Assembly: GCA_034401795.1 (NCBI GenBank)
Contig: CM067367.1
Location: forward strand, 29,036,690-29,100,689
Reading direction: 5' to 3'
Source of the DNA: Chaetoderma sp. LZ-2023a
Lineage: Eukaryota > Mollusca > Caudofoveata > Chaetodermatida > Chaetodermatidae
Length of the DNA stretch: 64,000 nucleotides
The stretch's first letter is position 1. Every line of letters starts with the position of its first letter. A program made the position numbers and the translations under genes. Below the pieces are notes generated by a model. That model was not told the origin of the DNA. It searched no databases and was given only the letters and a program-made list of their open reading frames with translations. Shown here in pieces: positions 22,170-34,644 of the stretch.

Positions 22170-23436
22170 TTGGAAGAGTCAGCACAAGCTCATCTCGAGA
22201 AGAAGTATCCGTGTACCACGTTACAGCCTAATGGACAGCCTTGTAAATGTGCTTTCTCCAGGAACTCGGACTTGACGTTTCATGTCATCTTTTGCAACGT
22301 GCCTTTTGTAATGACTGCAAGTAGGCCTACCTGTATTCAGCTACTCGGTACGGTGTGCTGCACGCTTTAACTTTCAAACATCGTGTGTTAGTAGTAATGT
22401 TAGCACCTGGTGAACAGAATGAGGACATAGATATTCTCACTACATGTTTCGAAAGCAGATTACCAGTTACCGTGCTTCCAACGGGAAAGATGGCAAAAAC
22501 AAAATGTACTAAACGTCGACAAACTGACTTTCCGCATTATAAAAGACCAACAGCATCCGCAACTCAACCATCTAGCAGCAACATTTCAGCACCCCTCACT
22601 ACGACAATGGCAGCACCAGCACGAACAGCACCGGCAGCACCTGCAGCATCGGTAATTACAACACCTGCAGTTTCCACACCGGCAGCTGTACTGACACCAT
22701 CGACAGCATGCCACATCACCACAACATCAGTATCCATGATCGGCCAGCCCATTTCCGTAGTTATTTCCACACCTGTAACAGTATCTGAACCCGGTTTACA
22801 GGACATTTCCAACCGATCTATACCTCCGTGCAGTTTAATTATAGATGAGGAGATCAGCCTCACGGAAGCAGTCATCATCACCACCGCACCGCAGACCAGC
22901 ACACCAACACACACGCGCAACATCAGCAATCCAGCAGATCCCGCCATCCACAAAGTAACTACACCAGATCGTCCATATTCAGGAAAAAGAAGAATAGCGC
23001 ACACGCCAGAAATCCATACAATTCCTAGGACGACCGCCAGCGAGTTACTGAAAGCTGTAAAAATCAGAAAGCCATCCGCAATCACAGCACCACATCTGCA
23101 CCGCACATCATCACCGCATTCAGCCAACCTGCATCCCGCACCACCACAACCACCTCCATGCCAACAGTGCTGTCAGCAGTCTCTACACCGCCTCCAGTCA
23201 GTACATCACCCGTCATCATCATCACCACCACCACTAGCACATCTAGGGATACATCAGCACCTTCCTCCAGTTTCAGTACTACCGACCTGGGCAATATAGA
23301 TAGTGATATTTCGGCAGTGGAGGACCACCCGCCACGTCTGTCCCGCACGAGCCGGGGTAAGCAGACTCACTGGGGAAATTTTTCAGCAGATATTTGTGGA
23401 CAATATTGTCGAGGTTGCAGCAGGATGTATGAATAG
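22170..23436 (+). pseudogene. Unrecognised Thr/Pro/Ser/Ala-rich frame, apparently frameshifted
   Basis: A first frame (22170-22370) has a C2H2-finger-like segment (C...C, then AFSRNSDLTFHVIF). A second frame (22355-23299, 314 codons) is basic at its start (KTKCTKRRQ) and then Thr/Ala/Pro-rich. Near 23090 the compositional character passes to another phase, which runs to the stop at 23436 and ends in a Cys-containing tail (ADICGQYCRGCSRMYE). This suggests one protein broken by one or two shifts, or exons of a spliced gene. I do not recognise the family. A retroelement ORF1 or a disordered nuclear protein are both possible. Confidence 0.35.
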
Positions 23437-23575
23437 GTGTGCGGAATAATTGAACTTATATTATTTTATTTTTTAAATCTTTTTCTTCTTATTATTATAT
23501 GTTTTTATAATTGACACCCAGTCCATAGGCTGCACAATATTCTTGCGTAGCTGTGTCTCACACAAATAATCGCTG

Positions 23576-23832
23576 CGGATACTGTGATAGTTCCGATTTT
23601 TCACATATTCGTTTTGCCGTCTGTTCCTAGATATGTCTATGGTTAAAATACGAGTTCGTTTTTCTGTTGATTAAAGCCAACCTTTAATCTTTAACATCCG
23701 TTGTTGTATCATGAACATTAGTTGGTTTACAACAATTTAACCAACAGAAAAGCGAACTCATTTTACCCATAGACATATCTAGGGATAGACGGCAAAACGA
23801 ATCTGTGAAAACTCGGAACTATCACATTCACC
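23576..23832. repeat. Inverted repeat of gypsy 3' terminal sequence
   Basis: The arms 23576-23672 and 23738-23832 match in inverted orientation (GATAGTTCCGA...CATAGACATATC family). The centre (23700-23750) is the reverse complement of 27700-27745, the leader next to the 5' LTR. The left arm also matches, inverted, 34935-35022. This looks like rearranged LTR and leader pieces at the 3' side of the minus-strand gypsy element. Confidence 0.7.
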
Positions 23833-23899
23833 GCACCTATGAAATAATACATATTCTTTTAGTACAATTTGAGTCATTGAAAGATGTTGAATTGTTATT

Positions 23900-24765
23900 C
23901 TACAGATCAAGTCTATTTGGAGGTTTCTTAATTCTAGCAGAACGCCGGAGTTCATTTTGGTCATCATGAACACCTGAATCAGTATAGGTGTCATCAGATA
24001 CATAAGTCTCTTCACGACGAATGGATTGAGTGTGATTAGTGTCAGTTAACAATAAGTCATTCAACTCACTTACCTCCGAGGGATCAGAAGCATTGTCCTC
24101 ATGGAATCTCGTGGAAGCTCAGATGGAGCTTCCCGAGACAAACACGGGATTTGTCCATTCACGCTACCACTGGGAGCAAGGTCCTTCGTAGAAACAGTTT
24201 TTTCATGTCCATTACACAGTCTGACATAAGCGTATTGATCAATTGCTTCCAATAGTTCAACTTCATCAACATATGGATCATATTTAGAGTTTCTAACAAA
24301 TCGTCGGAGCAGAACTGGACCTGCAGTAGTCAACGAAGCTGGAAGAGAGGCACCATTGCACGTATATCTAGGATATCTGAGCAAACAATCATGTGGTGAG
24401 TCATTGGTGGCAGTCGATATTAGTGAGCGAATCGAATGAAGAGTGACTGGCAGTACTTCCTCCCAACTTCCAGTTTCCAGGCCACATGAGTGTAGAGCTA
24501 ACTGAACGGCTTTCCAGATCACCCCCATTGACTCGTTCACATTGAGAGTTCCCTACTGGGTGGAATGGAGTGGTTCGACTAGTCTAGAAAATCCTTTACA
24601 CTAGAACTCATAAAGGCTGCACCTCTGTCTGAATGTATGAATTTTGGCATCCCAAAGACACTAAACAGATGTTTTAGGCTAGTAATCACACTCTTGCTAC
24701 TGACATCGGAACACAGGAATGCCCAAGGAAATCTACTAAATTCATCGACTACTGTCAAAATGTAT
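23900..24765 (-). pseudogene. Gypsy pol: integrase core, C-terminus and tail
   Basis: The minus strand from 24765 reads through TVVDEFSRFPWAF (first catalytic Asp), IHSDRGAAF (second Asp), a stop and a shift, then NESMGVIWKA (catalytic Glu). Next come a basic block and LLRRFVRNSKYDPYVDEVELLEA. The tail ends at 23900 with RRSARIKKPPNRLDL, a common pol C-terminus in these elements. The longest open part is 24070-24540. The enzyme would integrate element cDNA in the nucleus. Confidence 0.8.
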
Positions 24766-26460
24766 CAATTTCTCGATGATGGTAAGGGACCTTTGAAGTC
24801 TACATTAAATCTTTCAAAAGGCACTGTAGCTTTCACTAGATCTGAACGCAGTTTCTGAAATAATCTTGGCTTCAACAAACAGCATGACTTGCGTTCTAAG
24901 CACACTTTCCATACCTCTTCTGTCAAACATGGCATATTTTTACTACGAATATACTGAAGTAGGCGAGTGATGCCCGGATGACAAAGGTCATTGTGTAATT
25001 TGTGGAGCTTCTCCAATGAATGGTCCCGTGCGATACTCGCAGCGACACATGAGAGCGCATCAGCACTGGCATTGCAGATTCCTGGGCGAAATTGAATGTC
25101 ATAACTATAACAAGAAAGTTCTAATTTCCATCGCTCGATCTTGTCGTTCTTAATTTTACCCTTGGGGTTTTCATGGAAAATGAATGACACCGCTCTCTGA
25201 TCAGATATAGTATTGAAACGTCTCCCTACTAGGTAGAAGCTCCATCGTCTAATGGCTTCCACGATTGCATATGCTTCCTTCTCAATTGACGAATGGTTGC
25301 GTTCACTTGCAGTGAGTGTCCGAGAGAAGAATGCCACTGGACGACTGTTCTGATTTAAGACTGCAGCAATTGCAACATCAGACGCATCGGTTTCGATGGT
25401 GAAAGGTTGAGTTTCGCCAATAGATGCCATGACTGAATCTGCTGTTCCCTGTTTCAGTTTTTCAAAAGAGCTGATTTGGTTCGCGCTCATTGGAAATCGG
25501 TTTACAATAGTAAGCGGGCTGACCAAGGTAGAAATGTTACTTATCCACTTGGAATAATAAGCAAACATTCCCAGAGCACATGCTAGTTCAGACTTGCTTG
25601 ATGGCACAGGAAGATCTAGTAGTGGACGCATTCTTTCTGGGTCAAGATGAAGACGATCATGACTGATCTTGTAGCCCAGAAGATCTATCTCGGTTTTGGA
25701 AAACACAGACTTGTCATGATTGAATGACAAGTGATACTGTTCAGCCACACTTAGAAACTTCTGTAGTTCTCAATCGTGATCTGCCTGTTCATGACCGGCT
25801 ATTGTGATGTTGTCAACATAAGCAAAGGTTTGCTTTAAACCACTTTTCTCAAGAATCGAGTCCATCACATGTTGAAATGCAGCTACACCATTTGTAATAC
25901 CAAATGGGATTCGGCGATATTGATACAGTTTACCGTCAGCTTCGAATGCTGTGTACGGTTTTTTACTCAATGATTGGGATTTGGTTATATGCTTTGCGAA
26001 GGTCAAGTGTTGAGAACACTTTGAACCAAGCTAGATAATTTGCCATTGTATCAATGTGCGGCATCGAGTAAGTGTCACATTGTGTGAAACAATTAATGGT
26101 TCTAGAATAGTCGACTACCATACGCTCCTTACTGGAACTGTTCGCTGCTATTAGAACCTGTGCACGCCAAGGTGAATGACTTGGCTCGATTACACCCTCA
26201 GCTAAGTGACGAGACACCTCCGCATTGATAAACTTTTGGTTGCAGTCATTGAACTGTCGACATTTAGTGGCAATTGGTTTATAGTTGTCAGTGATATTCA
26301 GAAATATGGATTGTGGGTCAACCTTAGGGGTATATTCGGTTTCAATTTCACAAATAGTCAATTCTTTCTTAGAGCCCCCAAAGGAAAAATTCACAGATTG
26401 GTGCTTAGCCATAAAATCTCGACACAGGATGATATCTGTTACAAGGTTGTCAAGAATCAT
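24765..26460 (-). pseudogene. Gypsy pol: reverse transcriptase, RNase H and integrase zinc region
   Basis: The frame 26460-25963 carries the RT N-terminal motifs (SPWRAQVLIA, then FSTLDLRKAYNQIP). A frameshift leads into 26006-25770 with the YxDD-box region reading AYVDNITIAG. A single in-frame TGA (25770-25772) separates this from 25748-24765, which has DLLGYKIS, the RNase H stretch TIETDASDVAIAAVLNQ and IEKEAYAIVEAI, and then the H/C zinc region of integrase (LHNDLCHPG ... VCLERKSC). The box reads YVDN where YxDD is usual, which may be a lineage variant. Confidence 0.88.
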
Positions 26461-26696
26461 TAATTTTTGTTGAGGATATATGTGTGGTTTTGAAGGGATA
26501 GCTGTACTTCACATGTGCCGACAACTGGCGATTTGCAATTACTGATGGCGAGCATCACAGATTTTGCTGATGGCTTTGTGACTAAGTTCATGGACCGCAT
26601 TACAGATGCCTTTATGAACGATACATAACTCCCAGTGTCAACTAGTGCTCTCATGGCATGACCATTCACAAGTACATCATGCATGGCATCATTCAC
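26460..26696 (-). pseudogene. Gypsy aspartic protease
   Basis: ALVDTGSYVSFI holds the DTG active site near residue 16 of the frame. The phase is open upstream toward the CCHC region (about 26.9 kb). The frame ends where the RT frame begins (stop and ATG overlap near 26460), so a frameshift or decay separates PR from RT. It would cleave the Gag-Pol precursor. Confidence 0.8.
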
Positions 26697-26930
26697 TACT
26701 TTTAAGTTCCCAGCGTGGATAGCAGCTAATAAATATTCATCATCTGAATGTTCTTCGGCTAATAAATATTCATCATCTGAATTTTCTTTGATCGCTGCAG
26801 ATTTAACTGTCGTACATCTACATTTTCCGCACTGCTTGTTTCACGCCGAACACTTGTAACGAGGATGCCATGGTTCTTCACCACAATTTCCGCATGATGA
26901 GAAGTGTTGTTGGGGTTTTAGTGTTTGTTT

Positions 26931-27635
26931 CTAGAATTGTTTTCTTGGTGGTCTAATTTGAGCAGCTTGTTCTGATTGTTTATTGAGATTATCATATGTA
27001 CCACGTCGAGGGGCTGATTTCTCATAACTTAGCCCACCAGAGACCTTCGATACTGTCATTGCACTTAGAGAGCTAACAGGAACAAAGTAAGCAGCACTAT
27101 TCTTTTCAGCCATTTCCAAAGCCTTGGCGGTTCCTTTAGCTGCATCCAGTGTCAGGTCACTTTTCTCCAGCAGTCGTTGTCTGATGTTGGGTGATGCCAA
27201 ACCCGCTATGAACGCATCCAGCATACTCTGATGTTTGTTTTGATCAGCTGTCAGGGCATTGAAGTGACAGTTACGAGCTAAAGCAGCGAGCTCATTTATA
27301 AAACGCTGTATATCTTCACCAGATTTTTGTTTCCACATTGCTAACAGGTATCTAGCAGCAATTTTGTTTGGTCTACGATCATCGATTTCAGCTAGGCCTG
27401 CCATTGCTGTGTCATACGTCTGAAATTGTGCAATGTACTGAAACACTTTCTTGCCAACGTTTTTTCGTAGTAGACGTAGCTTGTAAGCGCAGTTATTGTT
27501 GACATCATCTCCTTGTACCTCCAAGTAATCTTGGAAAATTGCTTTCCAGTACTCCCATGAGAGCGTGGCCTCTGGGTCGTCAGGGTCGATGTCGAATATG
27601 TCTGATCGCAGTGCTCTGTTGGCGTCGAATGGCAT
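26931..27635 (-). CDS. Gypsy Gag, capsid part
   Basis: A 234-codon intact frame on the minus strand with capsid features: SWEYWKAIFQDYLEVQ, KLRLLRKNVGKKVFQYI, RYLLAMWKQKSGEDIQRFINELAALARNC (split by me only in description, positions 27320-27240) and IAGLASPNIRQRLLE. The knuckle follows after a frame change at about 26900: CGNC...H...C. A second knuckle is lost here but kept in the fragment at 35022-35190. Gag forms the particle and binds element RNA. Confidence 0.82.
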   Translation of the reverse strand: MPFDANRALRSDIFDIDPDDPEATLSWEYWKAIFQDYLEVQGDDVNNNCAYKLRLLRKNVGKKVFQYIAQFQTYDTAMAGLAEIDDRRPNKIAARYLLAMWKQKSGEDIQRFINELAALARNCHFNALTADQNKHQSMLDAFIAGLASPNIRQRLLEKSDLTLDAAKGTAKALEMAEKNSAAYFVPVSSLSAMTVSKVSGGLSYEKSAPRRGTYDNLNKQSEQAAQIRPPRKQF

Positions 27636-27736
27636 CGTGAATAAACGAAAACTAAGACGAATTATAGTGTCTTTGATGAACGGCTGGTTTGCGAAGATTT
27701 CTGTTGACTAAATTGTTGTAAACCAACTAATGTTCA

Positions 27737-28260
27737 TGATAAAACGACCCAGACGTATATATACTGGTCTGGCGTTTTGTTAGCTTACTAAAATACTTAC
27801 CACTCAATTCACTGTTTGCTAAAAGTCACCTGACTTAGATATCTCAGAAAATTTTCACCTATTCATTCCCATGGTGTAGGTTCCCTTGAAACAAGTTTAG
27901 CAGAGATACATCCCTCCATTGGGTAGTCTTGATAGTATCTCTTTAACTCTAAAGCAGTCATTGCTCTAGGGAACCGGTTCCTCTATTCCTATAGAGAACA
28001 TATAAACGAGTCTGTGAGCATGCGCACTTATGCTACTATGCATGCGACCGAGTCCAAGCCGTCATTAATTAATTCCACAAATTTTTAATGATTTGCAATT
28101 TAACGATGCGGGGTGGCTGAGGTGGGCCCCAGTGAATTGAGTGGTAAGTATTTTAGTAAGCTAACAAAACGCCAGACCAGTATATATACGTCTGGGTCGT
28201 TTTGTAACACAACAAAAATACTAAGCCACTCAATTCACTGTTTGCTAAAACACAGAATTG
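27737..28260 (-). repeat. LTR and rearranged LTR end
   Basis: 27790-28060 is the reverse complement of 34645-34915. 27737-27812 is repeated in inverted orientation at 28132-28205, and the LTR-start stretch TGTAACACAACAAAAATACT recurs at 28204 and, inverted, at 34917. This indicates nested or inverted LTR pieces and not one simple 5' LTR. A TATA-like ACATATAAACG lies near 28008. Confidence 0.7.
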
Positions 28261-28606
28261 GTCAGAGCCCAAATACTAGGTGGGTTGGTAAATTGCAAAT
28301 CAGGAATGAAAGGTTAATCACCAAAAATACTAAAACCAACTAAATCGCTGAAGTGCTGAAATAGCACGAACAGAAACAAATGTTCGAAATAAAATACAAT
28401 AATATAATGATAATTAGAAAATCTCAGCAAAGAGAATTTAAAAACAGCCGTGAGATGGTGAAGAAGACGGCTGACTAAAGAATCTAGGCAATTGAGCCTA
28501 GGTTTGAGTGGTGAAACGAGAAATGTGAATTGAATCTGATCTTTCAGATAAAAATAATGTAGAATCTGACATTTATACTGCAACTTACATAATTTCGTCC
28601 ACTGAT

Positions 28607-28940
28607 AGATCTGCATCGAATGCGAAGGAGAAGGCCATACCACGAACATCGTGTGCCTTAACACAAACTGAGTGTCTCCTGGAGATACATTCTAGTGTCA
28701 ATTAATGGTGTCTGTAATCCAGTTGATGAGATGCGCGCTTACTAAACAAATTCGCATAAGTAATCTGAACGGTAGATCTGCATAGAATGCGAAGGAGAAG
28801 GCCCTACCACGAACATCGTGTGCCTTAACACTTACTGAGTGTCTCCTGGAGGTACATTCTAGTGTCGATTAATGGTGTCTGTAATCCAGTTGATGAGATG
28901 CGCGCTTACTAAACAAATTTGCATAAGTAACCTGAACGGT
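28607..28940. repeat. Tandem duplication, 167-bp unit
   Basis: Two head-to-tail copies (28607-28773 and 28774-28940) differ at only a few positions. The unit starts AGATCTGCAT and ends CTGAACGGT. It looks recent. Confidence 0.92.
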
Positions 28941-31900
28941 GTTTCAAAAAGATATTTTAAATTGGGCATAGTTTTCGGAAAGGATCGAAAACAATTAATT
29001 AGGTTTTATATATATAAGATCTCTTCAAGGGCAAAGAATGAGGCCAGCTCTCCTACCACCTAGAAAAGATAATTTCCAAAAAGAATATGAATATCAAAAT
29101 GCCATCTAACAAACGCGGCCGCTAGTACAAAAAGAATGATTTCAGAGTTATACAATTAAACAGATGGACCCAAGAATGAATTAATAGAGGAATTTATTAT
29201 AGGTATTTGCCTTTGCGCTATACCCTAAAAATACCGGTACCATGGATAAATGATGTAAATACTTAATAACTCTCAAACCGGCTTCTAGAAAACAAAGAAG
29301 GATAGATGCTAGTGAAAACGATAACACCACCCCAGCATACAGGGATTTAAATCATCAAAAAATATGCCATGAATCTATGACTTGATGATGGGATGCAGAA
29401 TCGGGCGAGATAATGTGCTGTTCTAACAACCATTTGAAAACCTTAAATATACTCTGGTAAATTCTCCTGTAACAGATAGTTTGAATTGATTAAGAATACT
29501 AAAGTTCAGACAAAAAATCAATTTCTGATAAACAGGTCTCTTGGAAAATACCATATATACATATTGAAGATTTGTGGAATGATGAACTGAAAGCTGCTGT
29601 TAAACGAGATAGAAAATCAGCAAAATTGGTAAGACGCTTTGGATTTCCACAAAGAGGACTACGAGATCCACTGAATAACTCTCATTGGGCCAAGCAGGAG
29701 TGATTAAAGGGATAATACATTCTGCTGACAAAAGTTCTTAAAGACAATTGTACTAGAAACCGCTGACAAAAGTTCTTAAATACAATTGGCACTAGAAAGT
29801 TAAATTGAAGATAATTTTAAAAAATGTGAAGTCTATGACTGGGCCAGAGCATCTACCGCCAGAGCCTAGCCTGGAGGAAGAATATGAACATCAAATCTGG
29901 ACACTATACTGAGTAGAAACTTAATGGGATGTAATAAATGAGCTACAAGGAAAATCATTCTACCTGGAATGTGAGCTGCTGAAAGTTTTGCTGATATCTC
30001 CACCGCAGGAGGAAGACCAAGACTCCAGACAAAATATGATAACCTCAACTGCCCTGCTTGTTGATGAAGGTCACTACTATAGAAAAGACTGCATGAGCAG
30101 ATAGGTGCTTGTGAAAGAGACAATATCTCTTCATTCTCCAATATTCCTGAGTATTGAAGAGGAATACTAGAGTATTAGTTCCTGTTCTAGTTCCTGAAAA
30201 GGAAGAGAGTAGTAAGACTACTTTATCTGATTCCATAGACACAAGAACGAGATCCCCTCCCCCCAAACACGTAAGAACAAGACATCAAACTGGACCTGCA
30301 GATGGATAAACTGGTGAATTGGTACCGATGACACCCAACGAATGAAAATGCAGTGTATGCAGTCGTGGTGAGGGACAAAATTCTGAATTACCAGACTTGA
30401 CCTTCGTACACAAAACTGACTCCATTCGGCCCAAATTTTAACACAATTAAGCAACCTTCCAAGCCAGAGGAATCCCAGACTGGCTATGATGTAATTAAAA
30501 GAACCCAGATCCAGTTAGGACAAATTCTGTATATATAGAAATATCAGAAAACACTGTCCCTTATCCTTGACTAGACCAGTGATGACTAGCAAAATGACTC
30601 CATGTCCATATTATTCCTTTCATCGATGAACTCCATTTCTGAGACAACATAGTAGGAAAAGAGTTGAATATAAAACGATTGACTAAGTAATTTTTGTCTC
30701 AAACAGTATCAAAGCAGCCATGGGTTCCAGACAAAATAATTCCAAAATATACAACAGAATTAGTATTAAATCATGAAGTGTAAATTTTTTGGAAGTTGTC
30801 AGAAAAGGATAAATATATGAGTTGAAGATAAGAGCCGAGACCCTATAAAAGATGATCTGCCAGCACCTCATAATCCTTAGAGTCTGGATTCTGCCATTCC
30901 TCCACTGTATCCTACTTGAAAAGAGCAGAAAATTATTGATCAGGAACAGAAGCAGGACTAATGTCAAAGGAGACCAACATGGTTTGATAGAAAAAAGGGG
31001 AATTCAACGACTACATTGATTGTACCTTATATGTAGGAAATCTGCTACCTAAGACATGCATGAGGCTAGCTATACCCATCCCACCCCTGATAGAGTAGAG
31101 ATTATATAGAAGCGCTTAAGCATGACAGCTAGGACCAGAATAAACCTGCAGAATCTTATTTTACAAATCTAATTTTAAAACAAAGCTAGTATGATATGAG
31201 CCCAATTGTTAATATCTTTATCAGATGATTAAACAGGAAAGAAGTCCATCAAACCTGTGACCAGATCAATGATGGATAAGGACAAAGGACTGAAACTACA
31301 CAGAAGGGTGAAAGGAAAAAACCATATTCCACCATCCATGCAAAGGCAATAATCCAATCATCTTGGTTAGGCCCCCTTGAGGAATTTATTTAATAATGCC
31401 TGGGAAATTTAGAATTTAGAAGAATAAAAAATAGGCTTGAATAGATAAGGCTGAGAAGACCTCTCCATATGACAATAATAGAAATAGATATATCCCTAGA
31501 CAAATAAAAAGATCAAAATTTCTACTGAACTCGAGAAAGGAGCGGTGTAAATCTTGATAAGACAAAAAAGATTTTGTTATTGTGACAAGCTTACATTCAC
31601 CCATAGATATGCTTCATCATGGCGAGGGATCCTACTGACAGAAAAGAAAGACTGAAAAACTATGTTAAAAATAAATCAGGCCAGATATGATACTAAAAGA
31701 TAGCAAACCACTATTCACAATTAAAATAATAAAGTCTGACGCACTTATTTGCAGATTGATATTAGTCGAAAGATGGAGGCTGATAGTTAGAGTGTAATAC
31801 ATGAGAAGATTCAGGAGCAAAACGAAATCTAGTGAAATCAAAACGACAAAAGCACTGCTAGGATCATAAGAAAAAATTAAATTATTCCTAGAAGATAAAT

Positions 31901-32258
31901 GCGAAGAGTTGGGTGTACACAAGGTTTCGAAGGATGAGGATAATTGGATGGTTCAGCCATTGCACTAAGAGCAACTAATAAAGAATTAAAGAATCCAAAA
32001 TAAGAGCCCCTGAAATAGGGCATTTAAACTGTCAAGTGATTTAGAAACAAACAATACCAGCAAAACACCAGAAGTGATTTGATTTGGCATACCTAAACCA
32101 GAAGTTTAATTATAATCAGTTGCTATGCCATAAAAATTGAGTTATAATCTAGGTAATAATACTGAGCACAGGACAATTAGGCCTCATGGTCATCTCTTCT
32201 TCATTTATCTCCATGCCTGTGCCGTCACTTCTAGTCATGGGTTGCGTGTACGGTGTAG
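28941..32258. other. AT-rich region with possible decayed coding traces
   Basis: No frame over 96 codons. On the plus strand 29541-29702 is open and reads like protein (EDLWNDELKAAVKRD, then SAKLVRRFGFPQRG). More broken text follows to about 30075 (EEEYEHQIW, LECELLKVLL). A duplicated GCTGACAAAAGTTCTTAAA motif occurs at about 29722 and 29762. I cannot name the source. The hydrophobic minus-strand frames at 30683 and 31665 are AT-rich artefacts. Confidence 0.35.
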
Positions 32259-32438
32259 TCATACATTGGCTTGACTATGCCAAAGCCTACCTAAACCATT
32301 TTCGAATGTTTTAAGAGATGGTGTGGAAACAACATGTTCAGACCAACATTTCACAGTTTACACACCCCTTAGAGAGAAAATTTTTCTAACTAGGTTAGTT
32401 CTCCCCCTCTTCTAGACTTTCAGATGATTTCCACGAGT
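32259..32438 (-). pseudogene. LINE reverse transcriptase C-terminal fragment
   Basis: The minus strand from 32438 reads TRGNHLKV, a stop, KRGRTNLVRKIFSLRGV, a stop, then CWSEHVVSTPSLKTFENGLG and RLW. This is the end-of-RT pattern of many non-LTR retrotransposons (TRG...R.NL...FS..V..W...V..PS...F...L...W). No more of the element can be recognised upstream. Confidence 0.65.
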
Positions 32439-34120
32439 AATAGTCCATTTGCAAGCAGAATGTTATATTTGACTATAACAATTAATCGATTGAGAGCCGA
32501 TAGAATGATCCCTCATAGCCTGGGTACGTGCTCTATATATCCAATTTCACCCAAGTTAAGTACCCGCAGAAAGAATTTACAAAATGATGAGAGATTAGAT
32601 TATACATTAAGTAGGGAAAAAACCCATCTTAGGGCTAATAAAAGTGGCTGATAGTCAAGAACTTTCCTGATCCAAAGGCTATGCTTGCTACTAAAACACT
32701 GAGATCAACACGCATCTCTGATATAGTAAAACTTGGTCATCAAAGTTTGTAGCGTTTACTATCAAAATATTAACCATTTAACTCTCGAAGTTATTAGTCA
32801 TAAGTTGCAACTGAAATAAGTTGACTCTGAATGAGTACCAGCAAATATGGGAGTGGCGTATTTACTTAAAAATCCATAAATAGGTCGCACATTTATGCTC
32901 AATTTACATGTTCTAAAAAATTTGCGCGCACTATATACAAGGATAAAACTTATTTTCCTCTGAATTTTTAAACATCTTAACGTCTGAAGATACCACGAAA
33001 AAACCCTTCACAAATCTTGTCACCTCGCGGCTATGCTTAATGTATACCTCAAAACATCATTCGCAGAAGTGAAATTATTAAATTGAGCAGCCTAAATATT
33101 GAATATCCTTTAATAAAGATTGTTTTTTCCATCAAAATTAATCCTAACTTGACATAAATGTCGTCTTTATAATATATAAATCAGAATCACGTGATAATCA
33201 CATGATATATAAATCACGTGATATTATCTGACCAGATTAGGTTAAAGCAAATTTTAATGAAGTAGCTTAAGCGAGTACTCGGATATAGATATCCTGGAAT
33301 CGGAAATTCGGCAATGAGATCTACGCTTCTCGTCAGCGCCTCCAACGGAGATTTACTTTGCCACTGTCCGGCTCGCTAACAATAGACGCTGGCTACCCAG
33401 TTTAATTATCGGCCGTTCATGCAATTTTTCTAGAACATCGCATTACGTTTTAGATCATTTTAGGTTCACATTACAATATAACCAGTAATATATATAATAA
33501 GTTTTAACGCTAGATTTAGAAATCAAGTGAACGCAAGTTTCTCGCTAGATTTACAAATCAAGTGAACCTGATAATCTGGCACAGGCTTAATAGCCTATCT
33601 AACAAAAGCGGGTTATGTGATTACGAGGATTCAATTCAGTATCGTAATTTTGAACATCCGGGCATTCCGAGATCGTCCAACATTTGCCAATTTACGACAC
33701 ACTAAAGAGGATATCCCATAGCAACGCAATGTTTACATTTTTCATGAAACTACGGCCATAAAAAATACTTGCGTCGACTAACCCCGCCAGGTATTAGAAA
33801 ACAAAATCTCGAGTAATTTTTATAAGATATTAAATAAAAGGTAAAAAGGTTTCATGGCCCATTGCTAGTAATGTTAAATTAGCCTGCAAAAACGCCGCCA
33901 ATTGAAAGCGAACACCGAATCGCGAATTAATACGATGGTCTCGTCTTTATTGTAATACGACTGACATGACTGACTGATCATCATGAAGTAATTGCGAGTT
34001 TCATGTTAGTTGGTTAGTAACGGTCCTTAGAAGGACCACTCGCTTTTCTTCAGGGGATGATCGTGGTGTATCCTTGTGGTGTTCATCCGGTCCACCACGC
34101 CTCTTTGCACCACTGTCACA
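32439..34120. other. No recognisable gene
   Basis: AT-rich sequence with two CACGTGAT repeats near 33190-33232 and a short repeated stretch CTAGATTTA.AAATCAAGTGAACG near 33510 and 33544. No frame or domain. Confidence 0.45.
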
Positions 34121-34385
34121 TTCTTAATAGATCCAATAACTTCCCAACCGGTATATTACATAGTTATGTAGGATACCTTATGTAGGATTCGATCCAAACC
34201 GGTATGTAGTATACCTTATGTAGGAAAGAATGACGCTCGGAAATACGTACCTAGTCAAAACTCTTAATTGATCCACTAACTTCCCAACCGGTATGTTACA
34301 TATGTTATGTAGGATACCTTTCGTAGGAGATGTTCCAAACCGGTATATAGTATACCTTTCGTAGGAACGGAGCCTCGTGGCTAAA
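34121..34385. repeat. Tandem repeat, 140-bp unit
   Basis: Unit starts at 34121 and 34261. Each contains TTCCCAACCGGTAT and paired TATGTAGGATACC-type motifs, which are themselves internally repeated. Confidence 0.85.
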
Positions 34386-34644
34386 ATAGGATCAGAGTTA
34401 TTGACTTCACCTGGCTTGTAATGTGAAGCTGGCGCCATTTTCTTTCAACTTGGTCACAACGAACTTTCTGCTCATATTCACGTAAATTATAACCATTTTA
34501 CATACGTACTATGACTTATTCAACAAAGACCACTTGTACTGTGGTATTCATGAAAAGCAAATGTGGATGTAGCTCCACAAGATTATGGAATGAATAGGAT
34601 TTGTTGAGATAAAAGTTAGGTGTTTCCCGTAATACAGAAAATTA

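Larger units (their letters stand above)
23576..28260 (-). mobile_element. Broken Ty3/gypsy retrotransposon, minus strand
   Basis: In minus-strand order it has LTR and leader sequence (28260-27640), gag (27635-26931), CCHC knuckle region (about 26910-26800), protease (26696-26460), reverse transcriptase (26460-25770), RNase H (25748-25000), integrase (25000-24100) and the pol tail ending at 23900. The protease-RT-RH-IN order is Ty3/gypsy. Several frameshifts and stops make it non-autonomous. The flanking LTR pieces are scrambled, so the outer limits are approximate. Confidence 0.85.

Noticed and set aside
30683-31922. Hydrophobic minus-strand frames resembling membrane proteins
   Set aside because: Leu/Ile/Phe-rich composition is expected from AT-rich noncoding DNA, and starts and neighbours give no support.
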